Below are positions 17,056 to 27,657 of a stretch of 38,289 bases of DNA, piece after piece. The notes below the pieces were generated by a model that saw nothing but the letters and a program-made list of their open reading frames with translations, was not told the DNA's origin and searched no databases. The position numbers and the translations under genes were made by a program. This DNA is from Parerythrobacter sp. (GTDB lineage: Bacteria; Pseudomonadota; Alphaproteobacteria; Sphingomonadales; Sphingomonadaceae): the NCBI GenBank assembly GCA_028289565.1, contig JANQPE010000130.1:1-38289 (forward strand). Direction: 5' to 3'. Position 1 is the stretch's first letter, and the number at the start of each line of letters is the position of its first letter.

Positions 17056-17126
17056 TGGCAGTCCTCCCCAATAATCGTCCCGAACCTATCGGTGCAGCCT
17101 GTATCGCTACTGAATGTGACTTCGTA

Positions 17127-19592
17127 TCATTTGCTCGAGTGCGCGAGTACCTCTCCGACCTTCTCGCCGATCTGCTGCACGCTGAAAGGCTTGGAAATGA
17201 AATGCATGGCTTCGACGTCGATTTCGCTGCGTAGCTGTTCTTCGGCATAGCCGGACATGAACAACACCGGAAGGTTGGGCCTTGCATTGCGGATGGCACG
17301 CACCATCGCCGGGCCGTCCATCCCGGGCATCACGACATCGGACACGACAAGGTCGAATTCGCCATCGTTGGCGATCGCCGCCAGGCCTTCTTCCCCGTCG
17401 GCCGCAGTAACAACGGAATAGCCGGCGCGGGACAGGGCACGTTCGGCCACGGTACGGACCATGTCTTCGTCCTCGACGACCAATATCCTCCCGCCTCCGG
17501 ACCATTCGCTTGTGGCTTTCGCAGGTTCGGGTGACTTGTTTCGCGGCATTTCGCCCCGGTGGACCGGGAAATAGATGGTGAAACGCGCTCCCTCGGGCTC
17601 GCCGTCCGGGCCAGCGATGTTATCGGCAAAGATGAAACCGCCCGACTGCTTGACGATGCCATAGACGGTCGACAGGCCGAGGCCAGTGCCCTTCCCCTGG
17701 TCCTTGGTGGTGAAGAACGGTTCGAAGATCTTGCCGAGGAGTTCCTGCGGGATACCCCCGCCGGTATCCTGCACGATCAACACGGTATAATCGTCGGGCG
17801 GGATGATATCGGAACCCATCTTGCGGATATCGGCGGCGGTTACCCGGCGCGTCGCGAGTGTCAGCTTGCTCTTGCCCTTGCCCTTACTGTCGCCGCGTCC
17901 GTTTCGCGGACGAGACTGGATCGCGTCGCGCGCGTTGACGGCGAGGTTGACGATCACCTGCTCCAATTGCTGCGGATCGGCACGCACCAGGCCAAGATCG
18001 CGATCGTGGCGAACCTTGAATTCGATCTTCTCGCCCAACAAGCGCTTGAGAAGCTGGCTAACTTCGCTGATCACGTCGGGCAGTTGCAGGACTTCGGGGC
18101 GCAAGGTCTGCTGGCGGCTGAAAGCGAGCAATTGCCGCGTCAGGCTGGCAGCACGGTTCGAGTTGGCCCGGATCTGCTGGATATCATCGTAATCGCTGTC
18201 ACCGGGAATATGGCGCAACAGCATCAGGTCGCAATAGCCGATGATCGCCGTCAGCACGTTGTTGAAATCATGCGCCACACCGCCCGCCAACTGGCCGACA
18301 GCCTGCATCTTGGTCGCCTGGGCGACCTGGTGCTTGAGCTTCGTTTCCTCGCTCGAATCCGCCAGGCTGAGCAGCACGGCCGCCTCGCCCAGTCCGCGTA
18401 CCCCGGCCAAGCCGAGCGAAACCGGTTCTTCCGGCCGGAAGCGAAGACGGATCGCGAGATCGCCGCTCGGAGCGGGGCCTCTGCCGAAACGCCGTACCGT
18501 ATCCGACAATGCCCCCTTATCTTCCTTCACCACCAGGTCCGAAGGAAATGGCGGCAAGGCCTTGCCTTCCAGGCCTACCGCGCGCAGGAATGCGTCGTTG
18601 CCGAACAGGAAACGGCCATCGCGATCCGTCATCGCGAGACCGAGTGGGAGTGCCCCGAGCAGAGCCTCCAACTGCGGAGTCGCCGTACCGCCATCGCCTT
18701 CCCAGCCGCCACCGATCCCGGCACTGCTGTCAATCAGCAGCATCAGCGAAGCCGCATCGTCGGGTAGCGCGGCGTTTCCTCCCATTTCGGCGAGCGGCAC
18801 CTGGACGAGCATTTGCGGGCTGCCCCGCTTCCCTTCGCGAGCGAAGTAAATCCGCTCGCGTGCATCGGAACGTAGCTGGGCGACGAATTCCTGGCCAGCC
18901 AGAGTCGCTTCGCGATCGCCCATTGCCCGCTCGGCAAAGCCGGGAGCGACAGCACGGATCGTGCCCTCGGGTTCGACCACGGCAGCCTCGATCCCGGCTG
19001 CCGACAGCATGCCACCCAACGGCCCCGCGAGCCAATCGCCAAGCATGGTACCGGGATCTTCCGTCATCTGGGGGCTGAACCTCCAGACGAGGTGGTCGTC
19101 TCCGCGTCCGGCCCGTTCGGCCGAAGCCTGCCATGCATGCGGGCCGTCATCCGTTTCGAGAGGCCCTGCTTCCGCCTGCCCGTCGCGCCATGCCTCGCGC
19201 GTGGCGCGCGAGAGGCGTTCGAGCGAGGCACGGTCGAGCGGCAGGTTGGGTGGCGAATGGGAAACACCGAACCATTCGGCAAACGCAGTATTGGCGCAGA
19301 CGAGGCGATTGGCCCGATCGGTGATTGCAACGCCAAGGTCCGGCTGCTCGATCGCAACGACCGTCACTGACCAGTCGGCTGTCGGAAATTCTTCCACCTT
19401 CGAAGAAGTACGGAACCTGACCAGCAGCAGCCCCATGGTCATCAGCGCGGCAAGGCCGACGCCATAGCCGAGCGTCAGAACGGGTTCGCGGGTCACCAGC
19501 CACAGCAAGGATACGCTTGCCGCAAGGGCCAGCAGCAAGCCGATTGCCAGCATGCCCTGCGTCCTGTCTGCGCCAACGATCCGTCCCATCAT
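17127..19592 (-). CDS. cckA: Cell-cycle hybrid histidine kinase CckA
   Basis: The 821-residue protein has two N-terminal membrane helices (about residues 13-60) and two PAS-like regions (around [22 protein letters not shown] and [22 protein letters not shown]). A HisKA domain carries His441 in [21 protein letters not shown] HATPase domain shows [17 protein letters not shown] and [15 protein letters not shown]-terminal receiver domain has Asp752 in [13 protein letters not shown] and Lys in FISKPFS. This is the CckA architecture and sequence. In Caulobacter, CckA feeds phosphate through ChpT to CtrA and CpdR, and c-di-GMP switches it to phosphatase mode. It overlaps the DUF2062 gene by 4 bases (ATGA), so translation is coupled. 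Use of DivK/DivL partners is inferred from other species. Confidence 0.93.
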   Translation of the reverse strand: MMGRIVGADRTQGMLAIGLLLALAASVSLLWLVTREPVLTLGYGVGLAALMTMGLLLVRFRTSSKVEEFPTADWSVTVVAIEQPDLGVAITDRANRLVCANTAFAEWFGVSHSPPNLPLDRASLERLSRATREAWRDGQAEAGPLETDDGPHAWQASAERAGRGDDHLVWRFSPQMTEDPGTMLGDWLAGPLGGMLSAAGIEAAVVEPEGTIRAVAPGFAERAMGDREATLAGQEFVAQLRSDARERIYFAREGKRGSPQMLVQVPLAEMGGNAALPDDAASLMLLIDSSAGIGGGWEGDGGTATPQLEALLGALPLGLAMTDRDGRFLFGNDAFLRAVGLEGKALPPFPSDLVVKEDKGALSDTVRRFGRGPAPSGDLAIRLRFRPEEPVSLGLAGVRGLGEAAVLLSLADSSEETKLKHQVAQATKMQAVGQLAGGVAHDFNNVLTAIIGYCDLMLLRHIPGDSDYDDIQQIRANSNRAASLTRQLLAFSRQQTLRPEVLQLPDVISEVSQLLKRLLGEKIEFKVRHDRDLGLVRADPQQLEQVIVNLAVNARDAIQSRPRNGRGDSKGKGKSKLTLATRRVTAADIRKMGSDIIPPDDYTVLIVQDTGGGIPQELLGKIFEPFFTTKDQGKGTGLGLSTVYGIVKQSGGFIFADNIAGPDGEPEGARFTIYFPVHRGEMPRNKSPEPAKATSEWSGGGRILVVEDEDMVRTVAERALSRAGYSVVTAADGEEGLAAIANDGEFDLVVSDVVMPGMDGPAMVRAIRNARPNLPVLFMSGYAEEQLRSEIDVEAMHFISKPFSVQQIGEKVGEVLAHSSK

Positions 19593-20179
19593 CCCTCGCT
19601 GGTCTCCAGCCTCCGGCCATGCCCCGCATCCATCCGGCCGAGGCGCCGCTTGCGTTTACGCATGACCAGCATGCGCCAGACCAGGCTCGAAAGAAGGTAG
19701 CCTGTCGCCGCGGACAGGATGGACATGACGACGAATCCAAACGCAGTGACCCCGGCACCGTTGACCCACCACATCACATCCGCCCAGCGCCCGCTTTGCA
19801 TTTCCGCCTGCGCCGCGCCTCCGGTAGCCTGATCCACTTTCAGGACAAAGCGCCCCACACGATTGGCGACGAACAGCCAGAACGGGATCGTGAAAGGGTT
19901 GGTAACGAACGTCACCAGCGCCGACAGCGGCACGTTGGCTCGTGCCGGAAGGGCGAGGAAAGCGGCCAGGAAGATCTGTCCGACGGGCACGATAAAGGCC
20001 GCGAACAAGCCGAGTGCGACGCCTCGCGGGACGGAGCGGCGGGTAAAACGCCACAATTCCGGAGTGAGGAAGCGATGTGCTATCGGAGCAAGATACTTGT
20101 TCTTTGCCATCTCTTCGCGCGACGGCATGTATTTGCGGATCAAGTCCGCGAGGAAAGTCTTGGATCGAATGTCGGTCAT
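19589..20179 (-). CDS. DUF2062 domain-containing inner-membrane protein
   Basis: The 196-residue protein matches DUF2062: SVPRGVALGLFAAFIVPVGQIFLAAFLALPARANVPLSALVTFVTNPFTIPFWLFVANRVGRFVL is the diagnostic block, with GxxxG-like helices and the TNPxTxPPx/TNPFTIPFW motif. It has about three membrane segments and a strongly basic C-terminus (VMRKRKRRLGRMDAG). The function is unknown; the family is often near cell-division or envelope genes. Its stop codon overlaps the cckA start, so the two form a transcription and translation unit, and it lies 130 bases downstream of smpB. Confidence 0.87.
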   Translation of the reverse strand: MTDIRSKTFLADLIRKYMPSREEMAKNKYLAPIAHRFLTPELWRFTRRSVPRGVALGLFAAFIVPVGQIFLAAFLALPARANVPLSALVTFVTNPFTIPFWLFVANRVGRFVLKVDQATGGAAQAEMQSGRWADVMWWVNGAGVTAFGFVVMSILSAATGYLLSSLVWRMLVMRKRKRRLGRMDAGHGRRLETSEG

Positions 20180-20309
20180 CGTATCCCAGCCGCATTGCGC
20201 GCCGCCGCACCGAAGCGCAAGGGCGGAAAGCGGGTTTTAGACGAGGTGGCCATGACAACCGACATGGGTAGCAAAAAGCCGATGGCCAGAGGCTGAATTC
20301 CGGACTCGC

Positions 20310-20792
20310 CTAACCTTGCTCGCGCATCACGCGCGCCTTGTCCCGCTTCCAGTCGCGATCCTTGATGTGCTGGCGCTTGTCATGTGCCTGTCTGCCCTTG
20401 GCCAGGGCCAGCTCGACCTTGGCCCTGCCCGTCCTGTTGAAGTAGATCGACAGCGGGACCAGCGTCATGCCCTTGCGCTCGACCGCGCCCAGCAACCGAT
20501 TGATCTCTCGCCCATGGAGCAACAGCTTTCGCGGGCGTCGCGGCTCGTGATTGTTACGGTTGCCATGGCTGAATTCGGGGATGTTGGCATTCACCAGCCA
20601 CACCTCGCCATCGCGAATCTCGGCATAGCTTTCCGCTATGCTCGCCTCGCCCGCCCGCAAGGCCTTTACTTCGGTTCCCTGCAGCGCCAGCCCGGCTTCG
20701 AACCTATCTTCGACATGATAATCGAACCGTGCGCGCCGGTTCTCGGCAACGGTCTTCTGCTTGTCGAAAGCCTCGGGTTTCGGGCGAGCCAT
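20310..20792 (-). CDS. smpB: SsrA-binding protein SmpB
   Basis: The 160-residue protein is SmpB, which binds tmRNA and delivers it to stalled ribosomes for trans-translation. Family motifs are [107 protein letters not shown] and the basic C-terminal tail [15 protein letters not shown] that becomes helical on the ribosome. Length is typical. GAGG lies upstream of the ATG. It often follows dapA in alphaproteobacteria; here a lipoprotein gene separates the two. The tmRNA gene itself is not in this window. Confidence 0.97.
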   Translation of the reverse strand: MARPKPEAFDKQKTVAENRRARFDYHVEDRFEAGLALQGTEVKALRAGEASIAESYAEIRDGEVWLVNANIPEFSHGNRNNHEPRRPRKLLLHGREINRLLGAVERKGMTLVPLSIYFNRTGRAKVELALAKGRQAHDKRQHIKDRDWKRDKARVMREQG

Positions 20793-20840
20793 GATGGCAC
20801 GGCCTCTAGGCTCTTGGCCGGAAAAGCGAAAGAGGAGCCT

Positions 20841-22133
20841 TCACAAGTCCGAAGGCAGGGTCGGCTCGCTGAGTATTTCGATCATCCGCGCCCAGCGTGC
20901 ATCCTGGCTTGGCCCGACGGCTTCGACCGACCGGCGCACCATGTCGCGGCCCAGCCCGTAATTGATGATGTAGCTGCGATAGGTATCGATGAATTCGAGC
21001 GATTGCGCCGCGCGCTCGGGTGAAACGAACTGATAGCGCTGGAGCAGTCCTTTTGCTGCCTCGGCATCGATATCGCCAGCCAGATATTGCGAGGCGATAG
21101 TGTAGCGAGCCGGGCCGAGATCGCGCATCGCCTCGCGCAAGCGGGCGTAGGTTGCCAGTTCATCGGCCGGAATGCCTGCCAGTGGCGCGAGCACTTCGCT
21201 TTCGAAGCCCAGTTGCTCGTTGCCCGGAAAGGCCAGCTCGATCCCGTGATTGGCCGATCCCTCGGCAATCAGCGACTGCGGCGAGTAGAGCGGGTAGACG
21301 GAAAACTCGATCCAGCCGCGCTCGCCAACCAGTTTCTGCTCCAGCAGCGCATTGAACGCATGGTGCCCTGGATACCCTTCGTGGCAACCGAGATCGACTG
21401 CCCGGTCCAACCGCGTCGGCAGGTCGGTATTGATCTCGATCCGGCTGTGATAACCGCCCTTGTAGTAGTTGTAGCCGCTCCACGGCTTGTCGGTGACATA
21501 ACCGAGATCGAAACTCTCTCCTGTCGGCATGTCGAGATGGCGCAAGGTCCGCCGCTTGCACTCGGCGATCGCCGCATCGAATACCGGAGCGAGTTTCTCT
21601 TTCGGGACATTGAATTGCTTCTGATAGTCATCGATCCGTTGCCATGGCGCTCCTTCGCCGGGTACCAGCTTCTCGATCCGCGCGACCACAGGATCGAACG
21701 TGGACAGGTCGCGCAATTCGGGCCGGACGCCGAACAATCCCTCCGCTTCATCGACGAAGGACAGTTTCTCTCCGCGCATCATCCTCAGCCGCGTGCGGGC
21801 AGCTACCATCTGCGCGGCCAGGAACCGCGCCCGCCGTTCTTCGAGCGTATCACCTTCGACGCCATCATCGGCGAATTCCCGCGCCCGGATCGTGAGTGCA
21901 GCAACCCTGGCCTCAAGCAGAGGCAATGATTGCCCTGCGGCTTCGGAGCGGGCCTGTTCCTGCACTTTCGCAGGCCCGTAATAAGCATCGATATAACCCG
22001 TCTCCTTCTCGCCGATAGTGAGCTGGAGCAACAGGTAATCCTGCGCGATCGCATCTAGGCTGTCGCGCTTGGCCGGCATGGTGGCGCAGCCGGCCAAGAG
22101 GAGGACCAGAACACTACCGAATAGCTTTTGCAT
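20841..22133 (-). CDS. DUF885-family lipoprotein, putative metallopeptidase
   Basis: The 430-residue protein starts with a lipoprotein signal peptide (MQKLFGSVLVLLLAGC; lipobox LAGC), so it is predicted to be anchored in the envelope. The C-terminal part has a zinc-peptidase-like HEGYPGHH motif and, about 45 residues on, a glutamate in LIAEGSANHGIELAF, as in DUF885 proteins, which are related to M32/gluzincin-type carboxypeptidases. AAGGAGG six bases before the ATG supports the start. The substrate is unknown. It sits between dapA and smpB on the same strand; 150 bases containing a palindromic repeat separate it from dapA. Confidence 0.85.
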   Translation of the reverse strand: MQKLFGSVLVLLLAGCATMPAKRDSLDAIAQDYLLLQLTIGEKETGYIDAYYGPAKVQEQARSEAAGQSLPLLEARVAALTIRAREFADDGVEGDTLEERRARFLAAQMVAARTRLRMMRGEKLSFVDEAEGLFGVRPELRDLSTFDPVVARIEKLVPGEGAPWQRIDDYQKQFNVPKEKLAPVFDAAIAECKRRTLRHLDMPTGESFDLGYVTDKPWSGYNYYKGGYHSRIEINTDLPTRLDRAVDLGCHEGYPGHHAFNALLEQKLVGERGWIEFSVYPLYSPQSLIAEGSANHGIELAFPGNEQLGFESEVLAPLAGIPADELATYARLREAMRDLGPARYTIASQYLAGDIDAEAAKGLLQRYQFVSPERAAQSLEFIDTYRSYIINYGLGRDMVRRSVEAVGPSQDARWARMIEILSEPTLPSDL

Positions 22134-22239
22134 GTTTTCCTCCTTGTTCGCCTCCCTTGCACAGGCAGGAGTCTAGACAACCTTAGCAAACAATTACCCT
22201 AATTCAGTCTCTCGACCAGACATCAACAGCTTATCCGGC

Positions 22240-22257
22240 CCCCTGCCTGCGCAGGGG
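22240..22257. repeat. Short CCCCTG palindrome
   Basis: CCCCTG (22240-22245) and CAGGGG (22252-22257) form a 6-bp stem with loop CCTGCG, in the gap between dapA and the DUF885 gene. It resembles common intergenic palindromes of sphingomonads. No T-run follows on the minus strand, so it is not a clear terminator. Confidence 0.45.
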
Positions 22258-22283
22258 CGACGATCCAGAAAGGGTCACGATAT

Positions 22284-23165
22284 CTAAACTATCCCCGCAT
22301 GCTTCAGCGCCTCGTCCACCGCCTTGCGTGCATGGTCATTGGCCTTGCAAAGCGGCAGCCGTACCTCGTCGGTCAGCCAGTCATGGACCCGGCTCAAGGC
22401 GTATTTTACCGGCGCGGGCGAGGCATCCCCGAACATCGCATAGTGGAGCGGGTAGAGGCGATCGTTCAGTTCGCGCGCCTTGACCAGATCGTTGTCGGCG
22501 CACGCCTGCTGGAATTCGGCGCACAGCGCCGGAGCGACATTCGCCGTCACAGAGATACATCCCCTGCCGCCAGCCGCATTGAACGGCAGCGCCAGTTCGT
22601 CATTGCCCGAGAGCTGACAGAAATCACGCCCGATTCCCATGCGATGATCGGCAACGCGCGACAGGTCTTCGCTTGCATCCTTGATCGCAACGATACTGGC
22701 GGGAAAGCGGTTGGCGAGTTCCACCGTGGTCTCCGGCGCGATATCGGTCACCGTCCGGCCAGGTACGTTGTAAAGCACTATCGGCAGGTCGCAATTCTCC
22801 GCAAGGTGGCTGAAATGCGCCAGCAGCCCGGCCTGGCTCGGGCGGTTGTAATACGGTGCGACGCATAGCCCCGCGGCCGCCCCGGCTTTCTTGGAAAACT
22901 GCATGTGCAGCACCGCATTGCGGGTATCGTTGCTGCCGCACCCCGCAATGACTGGCACCCGCCCCTCGGCCTGCTCGATGCAGACTTCGATCACCCGATG
23001 GTGTTCGGCATTGGACAGCGTCGAGGCTTCGCCGGTCGTGCCGCAGGGCACCAGTGCCTTGCTTCCCTGGTCGATCTGCCAGTCGACCAGCCTTCTGAAA
23101 GCGTCCTCGTCAAACGTTCCGTCGCGAAAAGGAGTCACCAGAGCGGGAATCGAGCCCGTGAACAT
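22284..23165 (-). CDS. dapA: 4-hydroxy-tetrahydrodipicolinate synthase
   Basis: The 293-residue TIM-barrel aldolase condenses pyruvate with aspartate semialdehyde, the first committed step of the lysine and meso-diaminopimelate pathway. Key segments are GSIPALVTPF at the start, LVPCGTTGEASTLSNAEH (Thr-Thr of the active site), VIAGCGSNDT, PYYNRPSQAGL, the catalytic tyrosine in IVLYNVPGRTVTDI, and the Schiff-base lysine in SIVAIKDASEDLSR. GNDELALPFNAAGGRGCISVTANV completes the family pattern. AAGG lies upstream of the ATG. It diverges from the lytic transglycosylase gene across about 100 bases, a link of two peptidoglycan-related genes. Confidence 0.97.
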   Translation of the reverse strand: MFTGSIPALVTPFRDGTFDEDAFRRLVDWQIDQGSKALVPCGTTGEASTLSNAEHHRVIEVCIEQAEGRVPVIAGCGSNDTRNAVLHMQFSKKAGAAAGLCVAPYYNRPSQAGLLAHFSHLAENCDLPIVLYNVPGRTVTDIAPETTVELANRFPASIVAIKDASEDLSRVADHRMGIGRDFCQLSGNDELALPFNAAGGRGCISVTANVAPALCAEFQQACADNDLVKARELNDRLYPLHYAMFGDASPAPVKYALSRVHDWLTDEVRLPLCKANDHARKAVDEALKHAGIV

Positions 23166-23264
23166 TTACCTTGTCCCTTCCATGGCCCCATAGCAAAACA
23201 CACTTGCATCTCTCGTACGCATGGGGAATTTCATTCAGCACCTGATAAGGAGCCCACCGACAAC

Positions 23265-25223
<1,959 letters not shown>

Positions 25224-25230
25224 GCGGGCG

Positions 25231-25710
25231 ATGAAACCGGCTTCCAACCCAATTACCCCGGTAGGTTACGCAGCGCTGAAGGCCCGCTACGACCACCTGC
25301 TTGGCACCGAACGGCCGGAAATCGTCGAAATCGTAAGCTGGGCCGCCGGCAATGGCGACCGCAGCGAGAACGGCGACTACATCTATGGCCGCAAACGGAT
25401 GCGTGAAATCGATCGCGAGCTAACGCATCTTTCGCGCCGGATGAAGGCTGCGCGGATCATCGATCCAACCGAACAGCCAGACAAGGATCGCGTTTTTTTC
25501 GGCGCGACCGTCACCCTGGCCGACCAGGACGACACCATACAGACCGTCACCCTGGTTGGCGATGACGAACAGGATGCCGCCGCCGGGAAAATCGGCTGGT
25601 CCAGCCCCATGGCCCGCACGCTCCGCGGTGCGGCTATCGGCGATTCGCGCACCGTGCGCTTGCCGTCGGGAGCAAAGGAATGGGAAGTGGTGGCGATCGG
25701 CTATGCCTAG
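25231..25710 (+). CDS. greB: Transcription elongation factor GreB
   Basis: The 159-residue protein is a GreA/GreB factor, which enters the RNA polymerase secondary channel and stimulates cleavage of backtracked transcripts. The N-terminal coiled coil (ITPVGYAALKARYDHLLGTERPEIVEIVSWAAGNGDRSENGDYIYGRKRMREIDREL) carries the acidic tip DRSENGDY. The C-terminal FKBP-like domain has FFGATVTLADQD, VTLVGDDEQDA, ISPMA-like WSSPMARTLRGAAIGD and VRLPSGAKEWEVVAIGY. YIYGRKRMREIDREL is characteristic of GreB rather than GreA. I start at the ATG 7 bases after the transglycosylase stop; no strong SD is seen, so coupling to that gene is likely. Confidence 0.93.
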   Translation: MKPASNPITPVGYAALKARYDHLLGTERPEIVEIVSWAAGNGDRSENGDYIYGRKRMREIDRELTHLSRRMKAARIIDPTEQPDKDRVFFGATVTLADQDDTIQTVTLVGDDEQDAAAGKIGWSSPMARTLRGAAIGDSRTVRLPSGAKEWEVVAIGYA

Positions 25711-26197
25711 ATTCACCATGCCTGCCCTCTTCTTGCTCGTACTTGCCGTCCCCGCAACGGCCAGGGACAGTCTCGGCATATATTCCGACTGGGGCGCATT
25801 CCGCGATCCATCGGTGCCACGCTGCTACGCCATTGCCCAGCCGACCCCGAGCAGCCGGCAACGCGACTACCAGCCTTTTGCCAGTATCGGCACCTGGCCT
25901 CGGCGCAATATTCGCGGGCAAGTCCACCTGCGCCTGTCGCGCAAGATGGCCCAAAACCGCCCGATCGTCCTGCGCATCGGCAGCCGCAGCTTCGAACTTA
26001 TCGGCGGCGGCGGAGATGCCTGGGCACAAGGCAAGGCAATGGATGCGGCGATCGTCGCTGCCATGCGCTCGGCCCGAAGCATGACCGTGAGCGCCACCGA
26101 TGCGCGCGGGCGGCGTTTTTTCGATACCTACGATCTCGACGGTGCGGCGACAGCTATGGATGCAGCTACCGTCGGCTGCGCCCGCCCCGGGCGCTAG
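25703..26197 (+). CDS. Small secreted protein, possibly IalB-like
   Basis: The 164-residue protein starts inside the last codons of greB (ATG 25703, an overlap of 8 bases) in another frame, so it is translationally coupled. It has a signal peptide (MPRFTMPALFLLVLAVPATA). The mature part contains IYSDWGAFRDPSVPRCYAIAQP and ends with two-strand motifs and VGCARPGR; the Cys in RCYAI and that in VGCAR could form a disulfide. The opening DWGAF...RCYAI is reminiscent of the invasion-associated locus B (IalB) fold common in alphaproteobacteria, but the match is loose. No function can be assigned. A promoter for rlmN may lie in the 36 bases after it. Confidence 0.72.
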   Translation: MPRFTMPALFLLVLAVPATARDSLGIYSDWGAFRDPSVPRCYAIAQPTPSSRQRDYQPFASIGTWPRRNIRGQVHLRLSRKMAQNRPIVLRIGSRSFELIGGGGDAWAQGKAMDAAIVAAMRSARSMTVSATDARGRRFFDTYDLDGAATAMDAATVGCARPGR

Positions 26198-26233
26198 CCA
26201 AAAGCACCCTCGCCGCCTATATCGCGCGCTCCC

Positions 26234-27556
26234 ATGGCCGACACCAACCTCATGCCTATCCCCGGACAGGTGGATCCGGTGCCCGTTGCGCGCGATATCA
26301 CGCCACGCCTTGACGGCCGCGTGGACCTGCTCGGCCTGCCCAAGGCCCGCATTCGCACGCTGTTCGAAGAGGCCGGGCTCGATCCCAAACAGGCCAAGCT
26401 GCGCGCCAAGCAGGTCTATCACTGGCTCTATCATCGCGGCGTGACCGATTTCGAGGCGATGACCGACCTCGCCAAGACAATGCGCCCGTGGATGGCGGAG
26501 CGGTTCGTGGCGGGGCGACCGCATGTGGTCGAAGCGCAGCATTCAACCGACGGCACGCGCAAGTGGCTGCTGCGGACCGAGGACGGCCACGATTTCGAAA
26601 TGGTCTTCATCCCCGATGCCGATCGCGGGACGCTGTGCGTTTCGAGCCAGGTCGGCTGCACGCTCAATTGTCGCTTCTGCCATACCGGGACGATGCGGCT
26701 GGTACGCAACCTCACGCCCGGCGAGATCGTCGGCCAGGTCATGCTGGCCCGCGACGCGCTGGGCGAATGGCCGAATGCCGCCACTATTCAAAAACCCCCG
26801 TCATCCCGCCGTAAGCCGGAGTCGGGTCCCGACACGTTCGAACAGACCGACAGCGATCCCGGCTTTCGCCAGGATGGCGATAATCACGACGAGGCGCGCG
26901 AAACCGAATATCGCGCCGATGGCCGGCTGCTGACCAATATCGTGATGATGGGCATGGGCGAGCCGCTCTACAATTTCGACAATGTCCGCGACGCGCTGCG
27001 CCTGGTGATGGACGGCGAAGGCCTGGCCCTGTCCAAGCGGCGGATCACGCTGTCGACCAGCGGCGTGGTGCCGATGATGGAGCGCTGCGGCGAGGAAATC
27101 GGCGTGAACCTCGCGGTATCGCTCCATGCGGTGACCAAGGAGATTCGCGACGAACTCGTACCGCTGAACAGGAAGTACGGCATCGAGGAACTGCTCGCGG
27201 CATGCGCTGCCTATCCCGGCTCCTCCAATGCACGCCGGATCACGTTCGAATACGTGATGCTCAAGGATACCAACGACAGCGACGAGCATGCACACGAACT
27301 GGTCCGGCTGATCAAGCGGTTCAGATTGCCCGCCAAGGTGAACCTGATCCCGTTCAATCCATGGCCCGACGCAGCTTACGAATGCTCCGATCCCGAGCGG
27401 ATAAAGAGCTTCTCCGACATAGTATTCGCAGCCGGAATTTCCGCACCCGTGCGCACACCGCGCGGGCGCGATATCGATGCCGCCTGCGGCCAACTCAAGA
27501 CCGCTGCCGAAAAGAAAAGTAGGGCGCAGCTCGACCGGGAAGCGATTGGAAAGTAA
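26234..27556 (+). CDS. rlmN: 23S rRNA/tRNA (adenine-C2)-methyltransferase RlmN with an inserted segment
   Basis: The 440-residue radical-SAM enzyme methylates C2 of A2503 in 23S rRNA and A37 in some tRNAs. The N-terminal domain has [17 protein letters not shown]. The cysteine that carries the methyl group is in [10 protein letters not shown], the Fe-S cluster motif is CTLNCRFC, then [34 protein letters not shown] and the resolving Cys in DIDAACGQL near the C-terminus. All catalytic residues are present. Residues about 184-222, between LGEWPNAAT and [11 protein letters not shown], are an extra hydrophilic stretch encoded by a palindromic repeat element (26800-26880); most RlmN proteins have only a few residues there. 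The reading frame stays open, so the enzyme is probably functional. Confidence 0.96.
   Translation: MADTNLMPIPGQVDPVPVARDITPRLDGRVDLLGLPKARIRTLFEEAGLDPKQAKLRAKQVYHWLYHRGVTDFEAMTDLAKTMRPWMAERFVAGRPHVVEAQHSTDGTRKWLLRTEDGHDFEMVFIPDADRGTLCVSSQVGCTLNCRFCHTGTMRLVRNLTPGEIVGQVMLARDALGEWPNAATIQKPPSSRRKPESGPDTFEQTDSDPGFRQDGDNHDEARETEYRADGRLLTNIVMMGMGEPLYNFDNVRDALRLVMDGEGLALSKRRITLSTSGVVPMMERCGEEIGVNLAVSLHAVTKEIRDELVPLNRKYGIEELLAACAAYPGSSNARRITFEYVMLKDTNDSDEHAHELVRLIKRFRLPAKVNLIPFNPWPDAAYECSDPERIKSFSDIVFAAGISAPVRTPRGRDIDAACGQLKTAAEKKSRAQLDREAIGK
26800..26880. repeat. Palindromic repeat element inserted in rlmN
   Basis: The arms 26800-26820 and the reverse complement of 26859-26880 match at about 17 of 21 positions and share the GTCATCC / GAAAGCCGG core of the intergenic repeats at 13692 and 31762. 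Between them are the palindromes GTCGGGTCCCGAC and GTTCGAAC. It is read in frame as [20 protein letters not shown] and onward within RlmN. Confidence 0.75.
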
Positions 27557-27657
27557 TAGGCCAAGAAATTGCTTTCATATTAAATATAACCAGCACTTTT
27601 ACGCCATAATAATATGCTCTCATTGATATCTAAATCCATATCAGGGAGGTTTCGACT

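Noticed and set aside
26800-26880. Frameshift or pseudogene in rlmN
   Set aside because: The frame stays open through the insert and all catalytic cysteines and downstream motifs are intact.
26800-26880. Insertion sequence in rlmN
   Set aside because: It is only about 80 bases, has no transposase and no clear target-site duplication; a non-autonomous palindromic repeat fits better.
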